From: Lineus longissimus
Lineage: Eukaryota > Nemertea > Pilidiophora > Heteronemertea > Lineidae
Direction of reading: 5' to 3'
Assembly (NCBI RefSeq): GCF_910592395.1
Contig: NC_088318.1
Span: 16,182,349 to 16,246,348 of the forward strand
DNA: 64,000 nucleotides
Shown: piece by piece, positions 13,094 to 24,166 of the stretch
How the letters are laid out: every line of letters starts with the position of its first letter
Position numbering within the stretch: position 1 is the first letter of the stretch
Position numbers and translations under genes: made by a program
Notes under the pieces: model-generated
Told to the model about the DNA's origin: nothing
Databases searched by the model: none
The model's input: the letters and a program-made list of their open reading frames with translations, nothing else

Positions 13094-14897
13094 CGTTCAG
13101 CGCAATAATGTACATAGTGTACAAATAATCGTATATTTTGGGAGATTGAATTAAGGATGAACACATCTCATAAAAGGAAGAATATATATGTTAATCAACA
13201 CTCGATGACAAAATGCTCCGGCATCAGACATTTGGATAATACGGACACCTCTGTCGCACTTTTGCAACACTTTTTTGGTTTCAACTGACCACATGTAACC
13301 CTTTCCGCTCCCAAAATGCTCAGTTTGCTGAGTTATTCCTCATTTACTGCTTCCTCAACGGTGAACAACGCATTACCCGCCATTTCAGTTATGTCACCTG
13401 ATTTTTGATTGGATATCGTCTGCACGGGGTCATCATCTGCGCGGGAACGGATACGACAGAACCGTGACCATGATGACCAGTGTCGCCTTCCAACAAATGT
13501 GATGTGGCCATCGCAAATAAACTGATATTGTTTTGTTTGAAGAAGCAAGGAAGTTTTATAGATAAACAGTACCTCCATGAAGAAGTAACATCGCGCTAGC
13601 GGGTCTCTATCGGGACGCTATATAGAGCTTAGATGTATAGGACCAAACTTGAGGCGCTTTGGCCAAACGTTTGTGAGGAATGTGAACATGAATCTCGTTA
13701 TTGAATCATGAAGTTCGTAACAAAATCACGAACTTCGTAATTACAACAGAAAATGTTTTCAATTTGATTCCGAACTTTGTGCTCATTTCTAGATATAAAG
13801 GGTGCTTATATAGCGGAGTTCATGTATTTTTGCTATCTATGAATTTCTGACTGCGTCTAGATTTGAATAATGTGATAAAATCTTCTATAAAGCACGCCAA
13901 CTTCTGTATTTTTCTCTAATTCGGTTGGAATTTACAACGCGTAAATGAAATGATATGTTTGTAAATTGATATGTATTTATTCGCTTGTCTCTGATGTAAG
14001 GGACTTCGTTATTGAGGCACAAAGGACTAACAGGTTTAGTTTTTTCCTCAAGGACGGACAGGGAGGTATGTCGGGACCATGGATTTTCTATTAGATACCA
14101 AATCAAACGCCCCCGACTGCACTCATTAAGTCTTTTTTGGCCGCTTAGGGGTAGGGGTGAAAGGTGCCTAATTTTCTTGCCAAAATGATGAGAGAGTATA
14201 CCAAGTAGTACCGGTGTAGCGTTTTTGAGTGTCTCCCTCATTGTTTTGGAACGCTGAAAGATAGATCGACTCCTTTTCCTCTGTTGCCCCTTATCGAAAT
14301 GTCATGGTCTCTCTAGCTTTCGATTGTCTGCAAACACTAAAATATGGGGAACAACCAAAACGTTACACCGGTACTAACCAACTACAAGTAAAAGGTTGAA
14401 CAGTTTGCACGCGTGTTACCTTATTTTACTTGTAGACCTTCATGTTCTGAAATATCACGCTGTGAAAGGTCATTCATTTGTCTTCCAGTCGATGTATGAA
14501 AAGAAGGACAAATCGGATTTGAGATCCGTGTGTTGTTTTGATGAAATGCGATTAACGTTGTATGTGTGATGTATAGTCCATCACCATGTATAGAAACAGT
14601 TGCAAGCCTTTGAACTGGCTGCAGTAGATTGCTTTAAAAATGAAAAAAGAAATCGTCTGAAAAAAGGTACTTGTAACCGATAGCGGCATGAATATTATCA
14701 ATGCAATGCCCTGGTAACCGATAGAGGCCTATTAGCCATCGATGCTTGAAAAGTTGTTTTAGATCGATTGAGCGAACTTCGGGGGATATTAGTTGAAGTC
14801 GCGGGACCTGTTTTCCGGCGGGAGTCCAAATTGCAGCCGGCGAAAGATGGCAGGCCTAATATTCTATAATCCTTTTAAAGAGGTCAGCGATTAGGCC

Positions 14898-14919
14898 TAT
14901 GACTTGCATGCAAGTCATA
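14898..14919. repeat. Perfect 22-bp palindrome
   Basis: The core ATGACTTGCATGCAAGTCAT is self-complementary and extends by one matching base on each side. It contains an octamer-like TTGCATGCAA centre and could be a dimeric transcription-factor site. There is no gene within 2 kb to link it to. Confidence 0.6.
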
Positions 14920-16435
14920 CTGTATTTCACCATGTACGTGATTTTCATGAATAATAGTACATTGTTACCAATCAGCAATATATTTTCAGAAATATGAGCT
15001 TAACATTACAACATTTATATTGTTGCGAGATATTTTTGTACATAAGTGGCTTTGGCTCAAGGTGTAACCGTTTATAATGTCCTGGTAGAGTGTTCAAGAG
15101 TCAATGGGTTATAAGTGCTTTTAATCTCTGAGGTCAACGTTACAGGATCTTTATCGAACCATACCTTATTCCGTACTAGACAAAGGAGACTATTCCAGAG
15201 AGGACAGTTAAGACTGCTACACCGGTATAAGGTAGCATAGATGCGTCTCAAATCACATAATTTGGAATGAGATAATTTGTTTAAAGTCTTTTTGAATTGA
15301 TAGACCTCAAATGAAACACGATGTCATTTAAATGTTGAGAATAGAAATACATGTATTAACCAGTACTCTAACAGAGTGGTTCCCTCTATTGTCAGATTTG
15401 GGTTGACGAGGGGAGCTGCTGTAAAGTACAAGCTTGTTTACTCAAGTCTGTGTTAGAAATATAGTGCCAATCGTAAAGCTGTATGAAGTAGTTCCGGTAA
15501 ATTTAGCTTCCGGAAATTGAGGAATGATCGCGACATCTGGACCTTACTCTGTCGCTTCTATGTAACCATTACAGTGTACTGTGACCACGATTCGTCAGTA
15601 TATCAACTCAAAAGAGGGAAATAAAGCTATCTTTGATTTAGAAAAAGACTTGTTAGTTTATTTCAAAATTACCACCAGTCGTCAATTTTCTTGAATTCTT
15701 CAATTAAATCTTCTGCATCCAAGTGAGACTTCGCAATGACAGATAAAAACGAAACATTACATTCGTATGATTCCATCAAGTTGGGAATTTGGAAAGTCAC
15801 CGCGATAGTTCAATCCGGCATGCGCAAGAACTTGAACTCGCGCTGCCGACTTGGGAACTTTTCGTCAGGGACCGGTATCGTCCACCGTAAATGGAGTCCT
15901 GAAATCTACCAGTGATGACACAGATAATCCTGAAGGAATTTTCCGATGTTTCTGCAATTTTCTGCGAATTCTTTGCTGTATTCACAATCATGCATGTCTT
16001 GTACCCGACAAGATTTCCTTGCAAATATATTTGAGATATTTTGCTTCGGTCAACAAAGATCTGTATTCCTATGTCAATTACCGTCCTTGAGTCATCAGCC
16101 TATCACTGGGACGTGCGTGCCCAGTCTAACCACCAAAAGAGCAATGGAAAGAGAACATAGATGGAAAAGGAGGATTGTTCGTCTGTCATCGCCGAAAATA
16201 GCACATACTCAAATCGCCTAAAATAGCGCGCACTAACGTTACATGTGCACTATACTTTGATGTCCTTTAGACAAGGGCGAACCCATTCTGAACCATCAGA
16301 GTTAATGGGCCCCTCACGGAGTCCGGGTCGCGAATTTTTTTTCCAGAACCTTTGGGGCACTACAGTGTACATTTGTACAGGGACTTTAAGCCAATCAGAT
16401 TTCGACAAATACATGACGTTGGAAGTCTTAGAAAC

Positions 16436-16528
16436 TTTAGAGCAGTTGGTAGAGCGCTCGTCAGAAATGGCAGAATACGATGCTCAATCCAAAGGTCGCG
16501 AGGTCGAATCCGGTTGTGGACAACATTT
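16436..16528 (+). mobile_element. Possible tRNA-derived SINE head
   Basis: GAGCAGTTGGTAGAGCGC resembles a Pol III A box in a tRNA D-arm, and AGGTCGAATCC about 50 nt downstream resembles a B box. The T-arm stem is imperfect and the A-B spacing is longer than in a simple tRNA, so this is more likely a decayed SINE than a working tRNA gene. A T-rich stretch follows. Confidence 0.4.
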
Positions 16529-17159
16529 TTCTTTTTCGTTTTTACTTTATATTCTATTTTAATAATGCGTTTTTTCCCTTGTTATTTAGATTTTAGATAT
16601 TTGAGTTATGCTGCCTGCAACATGCGTACAGAAAGGACAATAGCAATAGCCCATCTCCAAGATCCAAGGGTCCGGGTCGGCGGAGTGGACACAAGGCTTG
16701 AGGGTCAAGATGGGGGCGAACCCTGCGCCCTAACACATCTTCCAAACTCCGCACAGTGGCGCTTTAGTCGCTCAATGTAATACCTCATTGTTGTGTATTG
16801 CATTGCACGTATGGTAACCATGACCGTTTCAGATGACAGTCCGGACCGAATTGTGTTCAGTAGGCGTTAGAGACAAACGTCAGACGCCCGTTAGCACAAC
16901 TTATGGCGTTATCTCCTGCAGTAAATTTGATTGACAATAGCAACGTAAGGCCTTGATGCCAACGTTACTGCGAACGCCGATTTAGCAACTGGGCCTAGAT
17001 CATTATGTCTGTAGCTCGAAAATAGGAAAGGAATTCAAAGATGGTACCAAGACGATATTTCTGGTTGATGATGTATTATATTTGTAACGCGACTGATTAC
17101 ATAGAAATTCGAGGGCGCTCCAGGTGGACGTTCCTCTAACTGTTTTTTAGATTAGCCTA

Positions 17160-20100
17160 CTAGTATTCTGGACATTTCCATTTCTTTTTGTCTGGTATGC
17201 GCTTCATCAGCTGGAAAAAGAGGTGCGAAATTCGATAAGGAACGTATGGTACTAAATGATTGAGGTAAGGTTTCATGTAGGCCATGGACCGCGCGACACA
17301 TTTTCCGATACAAGCAGCAACGGTGAATCAGGGTCAGCATTAACCAATCAGAAGACATCACATTAATTTCGTGAAAATTCCGGGCCTGCTAATAATCACC
17401 CACCTTTTTGATTTCAATCTTCATCTCCTCTTCTGTAACCATTCCGTCACCTGAAAAGCACAAATAAACATGTTCAGGGCCAGTGTCATAAAACGTTAAT
17501 GCCGCTGATATTTGTACTATATATGTGGAAGGGCATAACCAGCAGTTTTAACGGCGAGGGGGACTCTTTTTAGTCGTCACAGAGCAAAACACAAAGTCCC
17601 GAGTGAAGACAGATTCCTACTACACCGTTATGCTGTTCACGTACGATTTATATCAAAGGACATTATAACGTCCTCCTTATCTCTGAATTCATCAATGACA
17701 TCATCTTGGTTGACGTCGAAGTTCTTGAACCAGTATTCTCCGGGGCCGAAGTTGGTGCAGTACAGAACGTTCCAGTAGCGTTTAAACTCGTGCTCGGTAA
17801 TGATGCCGTCCTCTGAAAGTAACGAAAAGGACGATAGTGAAGATCCGAACTGTTAATGGTTAGCCAAGTTAGACGCGGTTACTAATGAGGAGGCTTGGAG
17901 AATGAACTACATAACGTCAACAGTAATTACTGTTGACGTTATACTGATCTTTGGTCGAGCGGTTACAATTTACTGTTGATATCGTACTGATCCTTAGTGC
18001 GTGCTGATCGGGTTCGTAACTATATTTACTGTTGATATCATACTGGTTCCAGAGGGCGTTCTGGTCGAGGCTGTCACTATTGATATCACACTGATTCCAG
18101 AGGGCGTGCGGGTCAAGTTGGTAACTACTTACTGTTTATATCATACTGATTCCAGAGGGCGTGCTGGTCGAGGCGGTCCCAGAACCCGTTGTAGTTCATG
18201 TCGTTGATGACGAACAACTCCTCGATTGCTTCGTCTAGTGGCGTAGTTTCCTAACAAAGAGAAACGATTTCTCGAGAATTGTTTCAAAGCTTCGCATTTG
18301 AACACGTTGAGCTCTAGATAAGAGATGTGCTAGCATAATCAAAAGTCAAACAGCTAATTTGTGACCATAATAATTGAAAAGTTGTGTCAACAACAATAAT
18401 GTCAATAGAGTTTTTGTTAGTCAACTTCCGTTTTTGGTTGGTGAAAAGTTTATTCGAAAACGGTCATTTTGAATAGTAAACGGAATTGTTCAACTACTAG
18501 TACTGGAATTTGTTTTATTCAAACGGTAATTTTAAAATGTTAACTTCCACTTTTATTAAAACTTGCAAAGTGTTAACCTACACCGTGCCGACATGGTTTT
18601 GTAACCCGATATCAGGTGCATGGTTGACCAATCCACTCTATTTGGCCAGTTTTAGATCCTATTATCGGTGCAACACGTCAAGTTTCACTTGAAAACTCAC
18701 ATGAAATCGATTTTCATTGATAAAGGTTTATGTACATGTACTGTCAAAATCGATAGACTTGTGGGAAGAACCTTGTGTGTGTGTTCAATTGATCAAGAAC
18801 TGTTAATGAATGGAAGGCCATGTGTCTCATTTTGTAATCAGTCCACGTGGGAGTAAGAGCTTGGTAAGTGCCGAGTGAATGGCCCTGAAGCTCAGGATGA
18901 TGATATAGCCACACGGTGGAAACCGGAGATCACGGTGACCCGTTATAAATGTTTCGCCAGCTTCGCTATTTTGCCGCTACGCGGCGCGTTGGGTCCTTGC
19001 GTCGAGAGTTCATCACGTCCGATTTCTCATCTATTTGGGTGATATGAATTAAGGCGAGTGAATGCATTTACTTCAGTTTTGTACAGGAAAGCAGAGTGTG
19101 AATGTACATGAAGTTTAAAGAATCCATGAAAATCAGTGAACAATATAGTCCGGTATGGGACTATTGAAATGCGGGACTAAATCTGCCTTCACACCGGCAG
19201 ATTTCGTTATTGAAAAACGGCATTACAATATGATTACATAACTATTACTTGCACGAGGGATATACTTACCTTGCTAATTTCGGCAGAGTATTCGTCCCGG
19301 CTGACCTTACCATCGCCTGGAGGAAACAAAAGGAAAATTGTCTGAATTACGTAATATAAGAGGTACGCCTTCAGTATTTATTCAAAATGGCGTATAGTGT
19401 AGTTGTCATACACGCAAATTTGTTGTAACTTGGTATTCATAGTACTTTGGTATATCAGTCTACTACGTGACAGTGAAGAAATCTATGTTCAGCGCGTATT
19501 ACACAAATGGAAATGTTCAAATTTAAGTACGAACTTGATCGCGCATTAATACAACCATTAATTAACAAAACACCGCCACAAAGTGTTCGGTTTCCTTGCA
19601 CAGCTGAATTTCAAAGCAAAACAATGGTGAACAGTGTATATATTCTTTACACTTTACAAGAGAAATCGGAAATCGGAAACGGGTGTATCCGTCTGAGTAA
19701 TATCGACAACATCTGCTTTCATTTAAGTCAATACGTGCAGTTTCTCCTCCGGAAGAGTTTAAATTGGGAATGTTCTTTTAATTCAACCATGAATTCATTA
19801 TGCTATCTTGTCCAAGGTCCGTGTTTAAACTCAATTTGCGTTTTATTGATTGATGAGAACAAAGTGGCCAAGGGTATTGGTGTTTGGTGTCCTGATAAGT
19901 CGCAAATGAATTGCTGACTGTTGAGTAGCAATACTAGAATCATATATAGACGAATAAAAAACGAGCTGCAGCTAAAATCGACACCCAATCATCTATAATT
20001 TCCATGCGCTCATGGGCAAACTAAACTTATTCTCGAGTCAACAGAATTCTACGAATATCCTGTTCAGGCTATGAATTTTAAAAGAATCACGAGTCAATTA

Positions 20101-22260
20101 TTAAGCATTATGCCACTCTTTACAAATAGGCCTACATTATTTCTGACCTGTACAAAGTGAAATAAATGTTATTTCATCATCATATTGCAACCCAGTGGAC
20201 TTCCTGAGAGGTATCGAAAATTGCTGCTGGAGGAAGGTGGCGAATAGATGCTAAAGCCTCAACATCTCTATTGCAGAATATCGTTTACCGTTTTTATCAA
20301 ATGTATCGACGAACAGCTTGATGTCAGCTTCGTCAATGTCGCCATTGTTGTCTCGGTCGAATCTGCCGTAGACCAGTTCGTTGGGAAACCTGTTCTCCTT
20401 GTGTTTCCTGTCTTGGTTGGCAGAGACGAATTCTTCTTTCGTTACCATACCATCCTTAGCGGCTTGGGGGAAAAAATGGTAAGAAGATGTCAGGGGAAGC
20501 ACATGTGTTTTGCCAGCGGAGGGAAGGAAGAGGAAGTGGAAGAAGAAGAAGAATTGCCGCATTATGGCTTTGGTTTATCAAACGAATAGAACTTTACTTG
20601 GCTGGGAAACAGAGGCTATTGGCCATTTAGGAAACACAGGTTGGGAAGCTGTAGTGCCAGTGTTTGAGCTGTTGCAGTTGCGCGTAACAGACGGGAGAAA
20701 TCAAAAAATTTGATTTTTTTCGTGACAAATCAAACGCTGAAGCCTGAGTTGCAACATCGGTTTGAAAGCCTGATCATGGCTCCTGTGGTATCCTGGTAAA
20801 GCCTCCCGTACGAGGGCTTTGTTCATATTTGGTGGTCTTCCAGTTTTCGACTTGATTTTTTTCAACTCGAAAGGTGGTTGGACATGATTCTGAGAGGTGT
20901 GAGATGTTCGGAGCAGTTGCAGCTGATTCCATAGGGTTAGTACAGCGCAGTTTTTTATAGCTGGTCTCCAGGGATGGTCTCGATAGCTACATGTATCTAC
21001 ATGTACACGTATAAGTAATCGGCTCACCTACATCTCCGACGCCGTCCATAGACAGAATAAATTGGTGAATTTCAATCTCGTCAATTGCATTGTCATTATT
21101 TTGATCTATCTTTGGGAACAACTTTGCCATCTTTGCTTGGGCCCTAAAAAAAGAACGGCAACGTATAGAATGAGAAACAGCTTGACCATTTATGGCAAAC
21201 ACAAATATGCACCCCGTGCGTGGAGGTTTTTCAGCAAAAAAAAACCCTTGGCGGTTTTTCAGAATCTCAAAAACCATACAGGGTTTTTCATTTTACCGAA
21301 ATACCTCTGCGGGGTGCCTATTTGTGTTGGCCGGTTTTTAAAGGTTTTTCAAAAGCACAAAAATATTTATTTCTACGGGTTTGGAGGCAAGCTTGGTATC
21401 ATTCTAAGCATGTCTCAAGGAAATACAGCTTAGAGTGTTTGACTTGGGAAGCACGAAATGTGTGCCTTATGAATGGAACAGCTGCTGCTAAATTACAAAT
21501 CAATGAACGTGTCATGAGCAAAATTGGAGTCAAATTATGTTATTGCAACTATTTTCATCGTATTTTGTGAACGGGAATTTCTCGGTCAACGACCATCGGA
21601 ATCGACCCTTGTCCAGTACTTGTCGTGCTGGTCGAGGATTATAATGGGGCAACTTAGCGCGCACTCCGCTTAAAAAAAAGGTTTTTTTAGCTTCTGAAAA
21701 AATTTTCAAGGCACCCTGTAGAGGTTTTTCGATGAAATGAAAAAGAACATTTTTTGGTTTTTGAGAGTAATAATTTCACCGATAATCCTCTTTTGGGGTG
21801 CATACATGTATTTGTGTTTGCTGAAAAACCTTTATTTTGAAGAGTGCGGGGGTAAGTCTTGGCAGTTTTAACATGGAATAACATTTTGCGGGTTAAGCTG
21901 CGCCCAAAAGCTAAAAGCGCATTGGTTATTGAATAATTACACTCCATTCTCACCAGAAATGATGATCAATCGGACTGAATTTGCCTCGCTTTTCTGGCAG
22001 CCGGTTTCAGGGGTAACCCATTGACAGAGCAAGGCCGATTGATGACATTCATGACAAATCCTGCCGCGTCTAGTTTTCGTTGAAATAAACCGTTGCGAAA
22101 AACCTTTTTAAAAAGATTGCTAAACGTTGAAACTACCAAGGATTGCTTTTGAAAGAAGCCCAGAAGCACTGGTCAAAGACAAAGAGGAACGAGAAATGCA
22201 ATCGGAGTTTTACTTACATTTCTGAAATACTTTTCGAACTTCGTCCTTGGTTTCGCTCAT
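17160..22260 (-). CDS. Compact multi-EF-hand calcium-binding protein
   Basis: Exons on the minus strand: A 22218-22260, B 21028-21143, C 20289-20462, D 19270-19316, E 18133-18250, F 17645-17812, G 17404-17450, H 17160-17210 (stop TAG). B to H join in phase at GT-AG sites. Eight EF-hand-like loops can be read: DQNNDNAIDEIE, a degenerate VAAKDGMVTKEE, DRDNNGDIDEAD, DKNGDGKVSRDE, DMNYNGFWDRLD, DINKDGIITEHE, DVNQDDVIDEFR (last acidic residue replaced) and DINRDGMVTEEE. Several introns (C/D, E/F, F/G) cut the loop at position 4 in phase 1. A short basic tail (LMKRIPDKKKWKCPEY) ends the protein. No signal peptide or membrane segment, so it is probably cytosolic. Exon A reads MSETKDEVRKVFQK but does not join B in phase: either a small exon is missing or translation starts at the A/B junction (AT|G), giving about 240 aa. 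I cannot assign a named family member. Confidence 0.8.
17911..17942. repeat. Perfect 32-bp palindrome
   Basis: Each arm is 16 bp (ATAACGTCAACAGTAA) with no spacer, at the intron side of the repeated exon-E tail. It overlaps the outermost unit of the tandem array described at 17930-18175, where TACTGTTGA-type sequence begins each unit. Confidence 0.85.
17930..18175 (-). repeat. Tandem copies of the exon-E end and its 5' splice site
   Basis: On the plus strand, the block TACTGATTCCAGAGGGCGTG + CTGGTCGAGGC recurs with anchors near 18047, 18095 and 18150 and more decayed copies near 17948 and 17990. The spacing is 45-57 bp. The copy at 18133-18175 is the true 3' end of exon E. The others, inside intron E, repeat the codons for LDQxALWNQYDIN plus a donor-like GTAAAT or GTGACA. 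Only the first retains the consensus GTAAGT. This is a minisatellite seeded across an exon-intron boundary. Confidence 0.8.
21190..21835. repeat. Inverted-repeat element inside EF-hand intron A
   Basis: The left part (21195-21215, GCAAACACAAATATGCACCC) and the right part (21795-21821) are reverse complements apart from a 6-bp ACATGT insertion. Both are bordered by GGTTTTTCAGCA-like sequence. The GGTTTTTC motif recurs at least six times between them. It looks like an old MITE or a foldback cluster. The true ends and the target-site duplication were not found. Confidence 0.5.
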
Positions 22261-22269
22261 TGTCGTGCT

Positions 22270-23020
22270 TGTGTTTATGGCCGCAACCTCCTCGAACCTG
22301 AACCAAAACGGTTAGCAGGCACAGCCCAACAACGAAATAAACCACTCTCACCATCTTTTACGGGAAATTGAAGAAATAGTGGTCGATCAAATGGAATTGG
22401 AGAGTTTTTATTGAGTCCACATGCGCAGATTGTCAACTTCCAGTCATTGATTGCAAAATACGTTGTTCTCTGTCGTGATTGGATGACTTCCACCATATGT
22501 ATTCGATTGGTTAAACTTTCAAATTGCCTGTCTTTAGGTTTGTGGCAGGAGGAAACCGGAATTAATTCACGTCGGCGTGACTTCCCGATTCCATTACGTT
22601 TTTTGCCCCTTACCTCGGCATTAAAAGAATTCTGGCGTGGAAGGGTGTGACCGGTTTAGAACCATCGGTCATGTCGGTCCTATACTATAGTATCTTGGTG
22701 GGGCTGCCCTTTCCAAAAATACACCCTAGAGAATCGATCCCCAGCTTGCCGATAATATTGTCAATTATTCAAAGCAGGCATACCGACTTACCGAGCAGGG
22801 AAAATGTCTGCATTAAAAAAAGTTAGCGCAATGGTAAATTTACCAAAATAACGTGTGTCCCAACTAACTAGCAAGTTCCTTTGAAATTCACGCACAAATT
22901 AGTTTCTGCATAATTTGCTTTTTGCATTTGTTAATTATCCTCAGGACAAACCTATGGTGCATTTTCTCTATTTGTAATGCAACTCTTGCTTGAACAATCC
23001 AACGTTATTCAGTTGTAAGA
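22270..23020. promoter_or_regulatory. Probable upstream region of the EF-hand gene
   Basis: Between the first ATG of the EF-hand gene (22260, minus) and NUDCD1 (24167, plus) lie 1.9 kb without recognisable coding exons. The gene pair is divergent, so promoters of both should sit in this interval. No TATA box or specific element could be assigned. Confidence 0.35.
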
Positions 23021-23024
23021 CTTA

Positions 23025-23164
23025 AGGAGCCTCATGGCCTAGTGGTTAACACTTCTGGCCACCACGCAATAGGGCCCGGGTTCGATCCCGGGGAGAACCC
23101 AGGATCGTATGTCTGGATGAACCGGCAAGGCAGTGCAGAGCGAACGCTGAAGAAGAAGAAGAAG
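23025..23164 (+). mobile_element. tRNA-derived SINE
   Basis: A tRNA-like head carries an A box (TGGCCTAGTGG) and a strong B-arm (CCCGGGTTCGATCCCGGG) with a perfect T-stem. A tRNA-unrelated body follows, ending in GCTGAAGAAGAAGAAGAAG, a (GAA)n tail. The acceptor-stem ends do not pair, so it is not a functional tRNA. A fragment of the same 3' end (GCAGAGCAAATGCTGAAGAA) recurs near 25185-25208 in NUDCD1 intron 2. The open frame at 23042-23518 runs through this element and is not a gene. Confidence 0.75.
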
Positions 23165-23823
23165 TTGGACCACTCCAACAACACAATTTTTTCGAAATTA
23201 TTGAAAAACTTTCGAATTCCCAGGACACATGCTAGCTCGTCAAGTTGGAAGGGCCTGCCCGATTCTCAGCAATCTGGGGAATGGATTCTCCCGGGTAAAA
23301 TATCTCGACCCGCCACTGTACTATCATCTCGGATTATCATGAAAAAAACAATATTCTTCTGTAACAGCTGGGTTCATCTTCTCCCCAGTGCTACTTTATT
23401 AGGCCATTGTCTCACAAAGGCAAAACTTCACATCCGCGAACACATGACCGGACCCGAATGGCGCAAAGAAAAGTGGCAAATTAGTTTTAAAATTTCACAA
23501 CTGGTGACAATAAAATGACCAACAAAGCTCAATAAGACATGAAACCGGAATGGATACTTCTAATGATGAAAGTATCCGATTGCAGATTAATTTTGGATGT
23601 GATGTTCATTTTGCGAATCAATAAGAAATCAATTATATTTAATCTAAATTTCTTCAAACCAAATAAAGCAAAATCGTAACCAAACAGACAAGTTATTCAG
23701 CTCATTTGAACTAATCGATACGCTGATAGACAATGGAAATATGATACCAATGGAATATGATACCAACCAACTACCAGCAGGAATTAATTTTCGTTCTATC
23801 TAAATGTCTTTCCACCCAGTTTC

Positions 23824-24090
23824 TCATCCATCTTGGTTGTGGTGTGTCCCCAGTCCTCAATCCTGCTCCCGGCTGTGGCGGTGTCTCCCAAGTTCCGTCC
23901 ATCCTGGTTGTGGTGGTGTCTCCCCAGTTCTGTCCTGGGTGTGATGGTGTTTCCCCGGTTAATCCGTCCATCTTGGTTGTGTTGGTGTCTTCCCAGCTCC
24001 GTCCATTGTGATATTGTCTCCTAAGTTCCGTCAATACTGGTTGTGATAGTGTCTCACCAGTTCCGTCCATCGTGGTTGTGATTACGTCTC
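23824..24090. repeat. Minisatellite upstream of NUDCD1
   Basis: About seven units of roughly 35-42 bp are built on CCATCCTGGTTGTGGTGGTG followed by TCTCCCCAGTTCCGT. The array ends about 75 bp before the NUDCD1 start codon, so it lies in the promoter or 5' UTR. Open frames on both strands here (for example 23771-24070 -) come from the repeat. Confidence 0.8.
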
Positions 24091-24166
24091 CTCAGCAAAT
24101 TGGCAGAAATCAGCAAATGATTCCAATTCCATATTTTAGATTGACCCGCCAGGTGGCCGCTTCAAA

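Larger units (their letters stand above)
13100..17150. other. Intergenic stretch between the CRAL-TRIO and EF-hand genes
   Basis: The two genes converge here. Open frames at 13333-13578 (-), 13885-14241 (-), 15797-16024 (-) and 16352-16780 (+) are short and have no recognised domain. It contains a 22-bp palindrome (14898-14919) and a tRNA-like SINE candidate near 16.44-16.53 kb. Nothing else can be supported. Confidence 0.5.

Noticed and set aside
19507-19917. 136-codon plus-strand open frame
   Set aside because: It lies in an intron of the EF-hand gene on the opposite strand, has no recognisable domain and no splice or promoter context.
23042-23518. 158-codon open frame
   Set aside because: Starts inside the tRNA-derived SINE and translates its GAA tail as lysines; a by-product of the repeat.
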